A DNA stretch of 64,000 nucleotides from Bog-532 sp963828445 (lineage in GTDB: Bacteria; Actinomycetota; Actinomycetes; Streptosporangiales; Streptosporangiaceae). This document shows, one piece after another, positions 7,166 through 15,240 of the stretch. A program made the translations under genes and the position numbers. The notes beneath the pieces were generated by a model. The model made no database searches, was not told where the DNA came from, and saw only the letters and a program-made list of their open reading frames with translations. Location of the stretch: assembly GCA_963828445.1 (NCBI GenBank), contig CAWHFP010000007.1:62001-126000 (forward strand), given 5' to 3'. Position 1 is the stretch's first letter. Each line of letters begins with the position of its first letter.

Positions 7166-7876
7166 ATGCGACCGAACAACCCGGTGTCTTCCCCGGTCCA
7201 GGCAGCTTCGCCGATCAGGACGACAGGCGCGCCCGATGAGGACATGCTTCAAGCCGTGCGGCTGGAGATCAACCGCGGCGGCCCCCTGTACGTCCGGCGG
7301 GCCCGGCCGAACGACCTGGGCATCATCACGCGCATGATCGACGACGCCAAGGCCCGGCTGCGCGCGCTGGGCACCGATCAGTGGTCCACCGATTGGGCCG
7401 ACACACAGGGCCGTAGTCGCCACGACCGGGTGAAGCATTCGCTCGTGAACGGCAAGACCTGGGTGGCCATGTTCGCGTATCAGCACAAGAGCCAGCCGGT
7501 CGTGCTCCCGGTCGCAACTGTGACGATCGAGAAGACCGCTAATCCGGCGGTGTGGACGAACTCTGAGGCGACGGCGGAGCCCGCGGTGTACCTCGGCCGC
7601 TTGGTTACGGCGGAGGGCCTCGGCGGCCTTCACATCGGCTCGCGCATGCTGGACTGGGCCGGTCAGCACAGTGCGGAAAGCTACGGCGCCAAGTGGATCC
7701 GGATCGACGTGTGGACCTCGAATAAAGCCCTGCACGAGTATTACGAGAAGCGCGGCTTCGAAGACTGCGGCTTGGTCCCGGACATACACTACCCATCCCG
7801 GAAGCTATTTCAGCGTTCAGCCGGTTACGACAGCGGCAACGCAATCAAGATTTGCGAAGTGGACGCACCAGTTTAG
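7166..7876 (+). CDS. GNAT-family N-acetyltransferase
   Basis: 236 aa; the ATG at 7166 lies ten bases after GGAG. The N-terminal 30 residues are variable. The GNAT fold starts at LYVRRARPNDLGIITRMIDD, with LGTDQWSTDW typical of a common actinobacterial subgroup. The acetyl-CoA loop region is YLGRLVTAEGLGGLHIGSRM followed by LDWAGQ, and the C-terminal part has NKALHEYYEKRGFEDCG. The substrate is not predictable. It is 44 bp upstream of the cNBD-cyclase gene on the same strand and may be cotranscribed with it; a small-molecule or protein acetylation step in the same system is possible but unproven. Confidence 0.82.
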   Translation: MRPNNPVSSPVQAASPIRTTGAPDEDMLQAVRLEINRGGPLYVRRARPNDLGIITRMIDDAKARLRALGTDQWSTDWADTQGRSRHDRVKHSLVNGKTWVAMFAYQHKSQPVVLPVATVTIEKTANPAVWTNSEATAEPAVYLGRLVTAEGLGGLHIGSRMLDWAGQHSAESYGAKWIRIDVWTSNKALHEYYEKRGFEDCGLVPDIHYPSRKLFQRSAGYDSGNAIKICEVDAPV

Positions 7877-7920
7877 CCCCACCAAATCGCTTGTTCAGTT
7901 TTCAGGCGGGTGAAGTCATC

Positions 7921-9372
7921 ATGAGATCTGCCATTAAGCGGGCGGCATCGAAGTGGCTTGCGGCGCGACAGCGGACCGCCACCAGAAGGCGCGGAGTCGC
8001 AGCCTTCGCTCTGCTCGGCGCAGGAAAATTTTCTGGAATTCACTCCACGGAGATTTTCGTGCTGGTTTTTGTAGTCGTTCTGATCCCAACCCTGGGTTTC
8101 ACCATCATTCAGATTGTTCTGGCGATGAAGGGCCGTCGCGTGGTGTCCTCACCTGACGATGTCCGCACCTTGATGCAGGCGAATTCCACCGCCTTCACGC
8201 AGTTCTTTGCGGCTATCTTCCGGAAGCTGCGCACTGATGACGTCTATCCGCAGCCGACCATCCACGGGGCCGATGCCGACGTCGCCCCGCGCGACCAGCA
8301 GCAAGCCATCGAATCGGCTGGTGGCATCGGTACCCGCGCTTTCTGGTTCTGCCTGGAGCCGACCGAGCAGGCCGAGTTGGCCCGCGCAGCCGACCAGCGG
8401 AAATACGGTGCCGGTTTCACGCTCTGGCGCCAGAACGAGCGCGCCGACTCGGTCATCGTCATCAGGTCGGGGCAGACCCTCATCCTCATCGGCGACGCCT
8501 ACGGTGACAAGGTCATCGCCGTGCGCACCGCGGGCGACATCGTCGGCGAGCGGGCGGCTCTTCGCGAGGGTCAGCGATCGGCAACGGTGGTCACGGCCAG
8601 CCCGGTCTGGGCCTACGTCATCTCTACCAGCGCCTTCTCGCGCATAGTGGCCCGCCATCCGCACATACTCGAGGTTCTGGAAGACCAGATCTACGGCAGG
8701 CTCACTGAACACCCGGTGACCCCGACCGGCCACGCCGAACTGAGCTTCAGGGGTGAGAACTGCTCGATCTGCCTGGTCGACATCGCGGCGTTCACTGATC
8801 CGTCGCGGACCGATGCGGACCGCCAATCCGTGCGCGCGGCTCTGTACGAAATGTTGCCGGCAGCTTTTCGCGCGGCTGGGATCCCCTGGCTCGGCTGCTA
8901 CCGTGAGGATCGCGGTGACGGTGCACTGATCATCATTCCTCCCAGCATCCCGACGAGTGCGGTGATCGATGCGGCCGTGACCCATCTGGCTCGCCGCCTC
9001 TACCAGCACAACGAGAGAGCCGGCGTCGGCACACAGCTTGCCCTTCGGGTCGCGGTCAGCGTCGGACCGGTGGTGGCCGATCAGAACGGGGTGTCTGGAC
9101 GCGCCATCGATCAGGCGGCGCGCCTGATCGAGGCGAAGACGCTGCGAGCGCAGGTCAAGGCGACTTCGGCCGAACTGGGGCTAATTATTTCCACCTTCGT
9201 CTATGAAACGGCCATCAGCCCGAATCTGCCGCAGGCCGATCTGGGCCGGTACCGCCGGGTCAGATTCCGGGTGAAGGGAACGAAACTGACGGCCTGGATG
9301 TGCCTGTGCGAGTCAGGGCCCAGTGGCCACGGATGCTCCTCGGGCCCGCTGCCTAACCGTCCCGCAGCTTAA
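7921..9372 (+). CDS. Membrane-anchored cNMP-binding domain fused to cyclase-homology domain
   Basis: 483 aa, ATG at 7921. An N-terminal basic segment is followed by one membrane helix (about residues 44-69). A cyclic-nucleotide-binding domain spans about 138-262; its phosphate-binding cassette reads GDIVGERAALREGQRSATVV, keeping the Gly-Glu pair (E210) and the Arg-Ser-Ala (R219). A CHD covers about 279-460: metal motif CLVDIAAFTD (D287), CYREDRGDGALIIIP (E329, D333), and GRAIDQAARL, where Asp397 stands at the usual Asn and Arg401 is kept. The protein may thus both bind and make a cyclic nucleotide at the membrane. The same Glu and Asp substitutions appear in the CHD protein at 4413-5162. Overall architecture is uncommon; function is inferred. 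Confidence 0.82.
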   Translation: MRSAIKRAASKWLAARQRTATRRRGVAAFALLGAGKFSGIHSTEIFVLVFVVVLIPTLGFTIIQIVLAMKGRRVVSSPDDVRTLMQANSTAFTQFFAAIFRKLRTDDVYPQPTIHGADADVAPRDQQQAIESAGGIGTRAFWFCLEPTEQAELARAADQRKYGAGFTLWRQNERADSVIVIRSGQTLILIGDAYGDKVIAVRTAGDIVGERAALREGQRSATVVTASPVWAYVISTSAFSRIVARHPHILEVLEDQIYGRLTEHPVTPTGHAELSFRGENCSICLVDIAAFTDPSRTDADRQSVRAALYEMLPAAFRAAGIPWLGCYREDRGDGALIIIPPSIPTSAVIDAAVTHLARRLYQHNERAGVGTQLALRVAVSVGPVVADQNGVSGRAIDQAARLIEAKTLRAQVKATSAELGLIISTFVYETAISPNLPQADLGRYRRVRFRVKGTKLTAWMCLCESGPSGHGCSSGPLPNRPAA

Positions 9373-9868
9373 TTCACAGTCGCCACGTCAGCCTCTTGAG
9401 GATCAGTTGAGCGTTTCCGTGACAGCAGACGCATTGGCGTGACCAGTAGAAACTTCGCTATGCGGACAACCTGTCAATAGTGGACTTCGGCAAATTTCAA
9501 ATTTTTGAGAGCCCGCTGGTCAGGCCAGGTGAGCGCACAAGACCAGGTCACAAAGGTATAGACAACTGCCGAATACAATCGCAGTCCAGCCCGTCACGAT
9601 CCGTGCACAATCAATAACGGCATGATCACGAATGCCGGGTCATAATGAGGCCACAAGCGTTGCCGACAACGATGCCGGCAATGCCAGTCAGGCGGGACAT
9701 CTAAGGTTGGACAAGAAAGGCCGCATGATGGCGAAAAGGCACGGTCGTCCCTCACTCCACTACCGCTACGAGCACTACGACCCCCGCTGACGCGGTGCAC
9801 GTAGCCGTCGGCGCTGCTAGCCGGTCTTTCGGCCCGCAGCACCGGCGGTTCGTTGTATGACGGGCCAC
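9373..9868. other. Right edge of island, non-coding apart from one possible tiny ORF
   Basis: About 500 bp, AT-richer at its left end. It separates the plus-strand cNBD-cyclase gene from the convergent mnmA gene. Apart from the small frame at 9725-9790, I see no coding signal and no clear terminator or attachment site. Confidence 0.6.
9725..9790 (+). CDS. Possible 21-aa basic, aromatic peptide
   Basis: Reads MMAKRHGRPSLHYRYEHYDP plus Arg, then TGA. AGAAAGG lies six to seven bases before the first ATG. The composition (His, Tyr, Arg) is unusual for a chance frame in this genome, but the length is too short to be sure. No known family; it could be a leader peptide or small effector of the island. 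Confidence 0.3.
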   Translation: MMAKRHGRPSLHYRYEHYDPR

Positions 9869-9887
9869 TCAAGTTGCAGCCCGGGAG

Positions 9888-10981
9888 CTAGGAAACGACT
9901 GGGACCCGGGTGGCGGTGATGGTGGCGCTGCCCAGGACGGCGTCGCCGTCGTAGAGGACGGCGGTCTGGCCGGCCGCGACGCCCTGGGCGGGCTCGGTGA
10001 GGGTGATGCTGCAGGTCCTCGCCGTCCAGGACGGCGGCGGCGGGGTAGGTGCGCGCCGTGGGCGCGGAGCTGGACCTGGCACTCGCGGGGCTCGGTGAGG
10101 GGGGCGCAGCCGGTCCAGACCGAGTGCTGGGCGGTGATGTCGCGGACCTCCAGGTCGGCGGCGGTGCCGACCGTGACGGTGCGGGAGACGGGCTCGATGG
10201 ACAGGACGTAGCGGGGGCGGCCGTCGTCGGCGGGGCGGTCCAGGTGGAGGCCGCGGCGCTGGCCGATGGTGAAGGAGTAGGCGCCGCTGTGGGTGCCGAC
10301 CGTTTCCCCGGCGGTGTCGACGATGGGACCGGGGGCCTCGCCGAGGTGCTTGGCCAGGAAACCCTGGGTGTTGCCGTCGGCGATGAAGCAGATGTCGTGG
10401 GAGTCCGGCTTGTCGGCGACGGCCAGGCCGCGGGCCCGGGCTTCCTCGCGGACCTGGGTCTTGGTGGTGTCGCCGAGGGGGAACATGGCGTGGGCCAGCT
10501 GGTCGCGGGTCAGGACGGCCAGCACGTAGGACTGGTCCTTGCCCTGGTCGACGCTGCGCAGCAGCCGGCCGTCCTCGATGCGGGCGTGGTGGCCGGTGCA
10601 CACGGCGTCGAAGCCGAGGGCCATCGCGCGGTCCAGGACGGCGGCGAACTTGATCTTCTCGTTGCAGCGGACGCAGGGGTTGGGGGTGCGGCCCGCGGCG
10701 TACTCGGCCACGAAGTCCTCGACCACGTCCTGGTGGAACCGCTCGGCCATGTCCCAGACGTAGAACGGGATGCCGAGCACGTCGGCGGCGCGGCGGGCGT
10801 CGCGGGCGTCCTCCAGGGTGCAGCAGCCGCGGGCGCCGGTGCGGTACGAGCTGGGGTTGGCCGACAGCGCGAGATGGACCGCGGTCACGTCGTGACCCGC
10901 GGCCACGGCCCGCGCGGCGGCGGTGGCCGAATCAACGCCGCCGGAGAGGGCGGCCAGCACGCGTAGAGAACTCATCGCCAT
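9888..10981 (-). CDS. mnmA: tRNA-specific 2-thiouridylase MnmA (frameshifted near 3' end)
   Basis: About 360 aa. Catalyses 2-thiolation of U34 in certain tRNAs, receiving sulfur from a cysteine desulfurase. The PP-loop LAALSGGVDSATAA is at the N-terminus. The catalytic cysteines are in PNPCVRCNEKIKF and HDICFIADGN, and the central GQRRGLHLDRP is typical. The frame is correct up to VQLRAHGA at about 10050. The family's last part (ITLTEPAQGVAAGQTAVLYD, then GDAVLGSATITATRVPVVS) lies in another frame and ends at 9888. Two indels between about 10000 and 10060 explain this, probably sequencing errors. The cysteine desulfurase gene lies 32 bp upstream, forming a sulfur-transfer operon. Confidence 0.9.
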
Positions 10982-11013
10982 TGAGGGTATGCGGTTTTTG
11001 AGGGTATGCGCTC

Positions 11014-12174
11014 TCAGCGGGAGGCGGCGCGGCGGGCGCGTTCGACGGCTTCGCCGATGACCGCGGCCACCGCGTTCACCTCTTCCTGGGTGGAGGTGTG
11101 GCCGAGGGAGAACCGCAGCGAGCCGCGGGCCCGGTCCTCGTCGGCGCCCATGGCCAGCAGCACGTGGCTGGGCTGGGCCACCCCGGCGGTGCAGGCCGAC
11201 CCGGTCGAGCAGGCGATGTCCTTGGCGTCCAGCAGCATGAGCAGGGCGTCGCCCTCACAGCCGGGGAACGAGAAGTGCGCGTTGCCGGGCAGCCGGGACG
11301 GGCCCGCGGGCGGCCCGTTCAGCACCGCGCCCGGTACCGCGTCCAGGATCTGGCGGATGAGGTCGTCGCGCAGCACGGCCAGCCGCTTGGCTTCCGCCTC
11401 GCGCCGCTCGGCCGAGATGACCACGGCGGTGGCGAAGGCGCGGATGGCCGGGGCGTCCAGGGTCCCGGAGCGCACGTCGCGCTCCTGGCCGCCGCCGTGC
11501 AGGACCGGCACCGGCTCCACGCCCCGGCGGAGCAGCAGCGCGCCCACGCCGATGGGACCGCCCAGCTTGTGGCTGGTGACGGTGAGCGCGTCCGCCCCGG
11601 ACTCGGCGAAGTCGACCGGTAGCTGGGCCGCGGCCTGCACCGCGTCGCTGTGGAACAGGATCCCGTGCGCGTGCGCGGCCGCGGCCAGGTCCGCGATCGG
11701 CTGGACCGCGCCGACCTCGTTGTTGGCCCACATCACGCTGACCAGGGCCACGCCGGCCGGGTCGGCCTCGATGGCGGCGGTCAGCGCGGCCGGGGTGAGG
11801 ATGCCCTCGCCGTCCACGTCCAGGTACTCGGCGTCGGCCCCTTCGTGGCTGTGCAGCCAGCGCACCGAGTCCAGCACCGCGTGGTGCTCGATCGAGCTGA
11901 CCAGGACGCGGCGGCCCGCGTCCTGCCGGGCCCAGTACAGGCCCTTGATGGCCAGGTTGTCGGCCTCGGTGCCACCGCTGGTGAAGACCACCTCGCTCGG
12001 TCTGGTGTTCAGCACCTCGGCGATCTGCTCGCGGGACTCTTCCACCACCCGGCGGGCCCGGCGGCCCGCGTTGTGCAGAGACGACGGATTGCCAAGCTCA
12101 GCGAGCTCCTCGGTCATCACCTCGATGGCCTCGGGCAGCATCGGCGTGGTCGCCGCATGATCGAGGTAAATCAC
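11014..12174 (-). CDS. Cysteine desulfurase (NifS/IscS-like)
   Basis: 386 aa, starting MIYLDHAATTPMLPEAIEVM. PLP-dependent enzyme that removes sulfur from cysteine as a protein persulfide. The PLP lysine is in TSHKLGGPIGVGALLL, the aspartate in the LFHSDAVQ region, and the active-site cysteine is in STGSACTAGVAQPSH. Length matches the family. It is directly upstream of mnmA on the same strand, so it most likely supplies sulfur for tRNA thiolation, though such enzymes also serve Fe-S cluster and cofactor synthesis. Confidence 0.94.
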   Translation of the reverse strand: MIYLDHAATTPMLPEAIEVMTEELAELGNPSSLHNAGRRARRVVEESREQIAEVLNTRPSEVVFTSGGTEADNLAIKGLYWARQDAGRRVLVSSIEHHAVLDSVRWLHSHEGADAEYLDVDGEGILTPAALTAAIEADPAGVALVSVMWANNEVGAVQPIADLAAAAHAHGILFHSDAVQAAAQLPVDFAESGADALTVTSHKLGGPIGVGALLLRRGVEPVPVLHGGGQERDVRSGTLDAPAIRAFATAVVISAERREAEAKRLAVLRDDLIRQILDAVPGAVLNGPPAGPSRLPGNAHFSFPGCEGDALLMLLDAKDIACSTGSACTAGVAQPSHVLLAMGADEDRARGSLRFSLGHTSTQEEVNAVAAVIGEAVERARRAASR

Positions 12175-12242
12175 GAAATCAGCCTAGCGGGCCGCGGCGG
12201 TCTCGCCGCCACGGCCCGCAATCGACGCGGCTGGTACCGGCA

Positions 12243-13209
12243 TCAGTTGCCGGACCGCTTCTGGATGTCTTCCATCAGCTGGGGGACCACGTTGAACAGG
12301 TCGCCGACCACGCCGTAGTCGGCCAGCTCGAAGATGGGCGCCTCGGGGTCCTTGTTGACCGCGATGATCGTCTTCGAGGTCTGCATGCCGGCCCGGTGCT
12401 GGATGGCCCCGGAGATGCCGATGGCCATGTACAGCTGGGGCGAGACGGTGGTGCCGGTCTGGCCGACCTGGAACTTGTGCGGGTACCAGCCCGCGTCGGT
12501 CACCGCCCGGCTCGCGCCGACGGCGGCGCCGATCGAGTCGGCCAGCTTCTCGATGATCTCGAAGCCTTCGGCCGATCCGACGCCGCGGCCCCCGGAGACC
12601 ACGATCGCGGCCTCGGCCAGCTCGGGCCGCTCCCCGGTCTCCTGGACGACCCGGTCGGTGACCTTGGCGCCCTTGGCCGCCTCGCTCACGGTGACGTCGA
12701 CGTTCTGCAGGTCGGCCGCTGCCGGGGCGGGCTCGGCGGCCACCGAGTTGGGCCGCACGGTCACGATCGGGGTCCCGGTCTTGACCGCCGAGTGCACGAC
12801 GGTGGCCCCGCCGAACACCGACTGCTCGGCCACGATCTTCCCGTCGTGGGCGGCCACGCCGACCGCGTCGCAGAGCATGCCCTGAGTTGGTCTTGACCGC
12901 GAGCCGGCCGGCCACCTCCTTGTTCTGCCCGGTGGAGGCCATCAGCACCGCGGCCGGGGAGACCTGCTCGACCAGTTGGGCCAGGACGTCGGCCTCGGGA
13001 CCGGTCACGTAGTCGTTGACGTCGGCGCCGGTCGCGACGTAGACCTTGGTCGCGCCGAACTCGGCCAGCCGCGGCTGACCCTGCTCGGCGCCGTCGCCGA
13101 CCCACACCGCGGCGGGCTCCCCGAACTGGCGAGCCAGCGTGAGCAGCTCGCCGGTGACCTTCTTGACCTCGCCGTCGGAGTGCTCGGCCAGGACCAGAAC
13201 TTCTGCCAT
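12243..13209 (-). CDS. etfA: Electron transfer flavoprotein alpha subunit (one frameshift)
   Basis: About 321 aa after correction. The N-terminal part MAEVLVLAEHSDGEVKKVTG to AVKTNSG is in one frame and the remainder (MLCDAVGVAAHDGKIVAEQS onward) in another, with a single extra base near 12883. The FAD-binding C-terminal domain is intact: VVSGGRGVGSAEGFEIIEKL, HKFQVGQTGTTVSPQLYMAI and IIAVNKDPEAPIFELADYG. With EtfB it passes electrons from acyl-CoA and related dehydrogenases to the quinone pool. It is 11 bp downstream of etfB. The indel sits in a conserved stretch and is most likely a sequencing error. Confidence 0.93.
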
Positions 13210-13220
13210 GCCGGTGCCTC

Positions 13221-14003
13221 CTAGATGAACTTCTGCGTGACGAGGAACTCAGCGACCTTGTTGCCGCCGTCCCCCTCGTCCTTGACGATGGTGCCGGCCT
13301 GGCGCGGCGGCCGCTCGGCGAAGTCGACGACCTCGGTCGCGGCGTTGGCCAGGCCGACCAGGCTCGTGTCGATGCCGGCGTCGGCGCAGCTCATCACCTG
13401 CATGGGCTTCTTCTTGGCCGCCATGATGCCCTTGAACGACGGGTACCGGGGCTCGTTGATCTTCTCGACCACGCTGATCACCGCGGGCAGTGCGCCCTCC
13501 ACCGTCCAGTAGCCGTCCTCGGACTGGCGGTGGATCGTGATCGACGACCCGTCGGTCTCGACCTCCGACGCCAGCGACAGCTGCGGCACGCCCAGCCGCT
13601 CGGCCAGCATGGCCGCCATCGAGCCCATCCGGGCGTCGGTCGACTCCGCGCCCAGCACGACCAGATCGAAGCCGATCTGCTGCAGGACCTGGGCCAGCGC
13701 GTACGAGGTCTGCAGCACGTCCGACCCGGCCAGCGCGTCGTCCAGCAGGTGCACGGCCTTGTCGGCGCCCATGGACAACGCCTTGCGGATCGACTCGCTC
13801 GCCTTCTCCGGGCCCATGGTCAGCACCGTGACCTCGCTGCCCTCGTTCTTTTCCTTGATCTGCAGCGCTTCTTCGATGGCGTACTCATCAAGCTCGTTGA
13901 TGAGCCCGTCCACGGACTCGCGATCCAGCGTGGCGTCGCCGGGCTTCAGTTTGCGTTCGGCCCACGTGTCCGGGACCTGCTTCACGCAGACGACGATGTT
14001 CAT
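13221..14003 (-). CDS. etfB: Electron transfer flavoprotein beta subunit
   Basis: 260 aa, ATG at 14003, opening MNIVVCVKQVPDTWAERKLK. Contains the family signature VLGAESTDARMGSMAAMLAE and the AMP-binding region near TVLTMGPEKASESIRKALSM. Forms a heterodimer with EtfA, encoded immediately downstream, and acts in fatty-acid and amino-acid oxidation. The first gene of the etfBA unit; its promoter should lie in the upstream 14004-14348 region. Confidence 0.95.
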   Translation of the reverse strand: MNIVVCVKQVPDTWAERKLKPGDATLDRESVDGLINELDEYAIEEALQIKEKNEGSEVTVLTMGPEKASESIRKALSMGADKAVHLLDDALAGSDVLQTSYALAQVLQQIGFDLVVLGAESTDARMGSMAAMLAERLGVPQLSLASEVETDGSSITIHRQSEDGYWTVEGALPAVISVVEKINEPRYPSFKGIMAAKKKPMQVMSCADAGIDTSLVGLANAATEVVDFAERPPRQAGTIVKDEGDGGNKVAEFLVTQKFI

Positions 14004-14348
14004 GCGCGACGCCTACCTCCCTGGTCTGGGTTGTTCACATCTACCTACAGCCTGCCAAATGCCGACGGCTTCATGCCACGGGGGCCCGGCTTGTGTTCGG
14101 TCACAGTGTATTACCGCTTAGTAACTTGGGGGGTCGTTGGGGTGTGAGGGCCTGGGCGTATGTGGTGCGGGTGTGCCGGGCCCGGTGCGGTGGCGGGCCT
14201 CGGGTGCGGGGACGCGAGCGTTCGGAAGGTGCTGGGACACGGGGCCGGGGAGTACGAGGGCGGGCAAGCGACTGGGGTTGTGGGCGATAAGTGTGCCTGA
14301 CGACCTTATCACCGCAAACTAGCGCCTGCGGGGTAATGGGGCGGGTGG
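14004..14348. other. Intergenic region between folD and etfB
   Basis: About 345 bp, very G-rich on the plus strand except for the AT-rich stretch near 14100-14125 (GTGTATTACCGCTTAGTAAC), which may be part of the etfBA promoter. No gene or clear hairpin was seen. Confidence 0.5.
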
Positions 14349-15203
14349 TCAGGGGCTGGTGGTGCGCTCGGCGGCTTCGACGACGTTGGCCAGGAGCATG
14401 GCGCGGGTCATGGGGCCGACGCCGCCGGGCATGGGGGCCAGCCAGCCGGCGACTTCCACCACTGGCGGGGCCACGTCGCCGACCAGGCCGGCGTCGGTGC
14501 GGGTGATGCCGACGTCGAGGACGGCGGCGCCGGGCTTGACCATGTCCGGGGTGAGCAGGCCGGGCACGCCGGCCGCGACGATGACGATGTCTGCTTCGCG
14601 GGTGTGGGCGGCGAGGTCCTTGGTGCCGGTGTGGCAGAGGGTCACGGTGGCGTTCTCGCTGCGACGGGTGAGCAGCAGGCCCAGCGACCGGCCCACGGTG
14701 ATGCCGCGGCCGATCACGGTGACGTCGGCGCCCGCGATCTCCACGCCGTAGATCCGGAGCAGCTCGACGATGCCGCGCGGGGTGCAGGGCAGCGGGCCGC
14801 GCTCCCCCAGGACCAGGCGGCCCAGGTTCATCGGGTGCAGGCCGTCGGCGTCCTTGGCCGGGTCGATGCGCTCCAGCACCGGCTGAGCCGCCAGGCCTGC
14901 CGGCAGCGGCAGCTGGACGATATAGCCGGTGCAGGCGGGGTCGGCGTTGAGCTCGTCGACCACCGCTTCGACCTGCTCCTGGGTGGCATCGGCAGGCAGG
15001 TCACGCCGGATGCTGGCGATACCCACCTCGGCGCAGTCACGGTGTTTGCCGTTGACGTAGGCCCGGCTGCCCGGGTCGTCGCCGACCAGCACGGTGCCCA
15101 GCCCGGGCACGATGCCGCGCTCGGCCAGCACCGCCACCCGTTCCTTGAGCGCGCTGCGGATCTCGGCCGCGGCCGCCTTGCCGTCCAGGATGTTCGCGGT
15201 CAT
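14349..15203 (-). CDS. folD: Bifunctional methylene-THF dehydrogenase/cyclohydrolase FolD
   Basis: 284 aa, ATG at 15203. Interconverts 5,10-methylene-THF and 10-formyl-THF, feeding purine synthesis. The substrate lysine region is SRAYVNGKHRDCAEVGI, followed by GYIVQLPLPAGL, the NADP-binding VTVIGRGITVGRSLGLLL, and the C-terminal signature PMPGGVGPMTRAMLLANVVE. It lies 37 bp downstream of purH on the same strand, so purN-purH-folD form a unit linking one-carbon supply with the two formyl-transfer steps. Confidence 0.95.
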   Translation of the reverse strand: MTANILDGKAAAAEIRSALKERVAVLAERGIVPGLGTVLVGDDPGSRAYVNGKHRDCAEVGIASIRRDLPADATQEQVEAVVDELNADPACTGYIVQLPLPAGLAAQPVLERIDPAKDADGLHPMNLGRLVLGERGPLPCTPRGIVELLRIYGVEIAGADVTVIGRGITVGRSLGLLLTRRSENATVTLCHTGTKDLAAHTREADIVIVAAGVPGLLTPDMVKPGAAVLDVGITRTDAGLVGDVAPPVVEVAGWLAPMPGGVGPMTRAMLLANVVEAAERTTSP

Positions 15204-15240
15204 CGGACAGTGCCTTTCGGTCTCAACCAGGGCCGGATCA

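Noticed and set aside
2358..9868. Prophage or insertion sequence as the origin of the island
   Set aside because: No integrase, transposase, phage structural gene, terminal inverted repeat or target-site duplication was seen.
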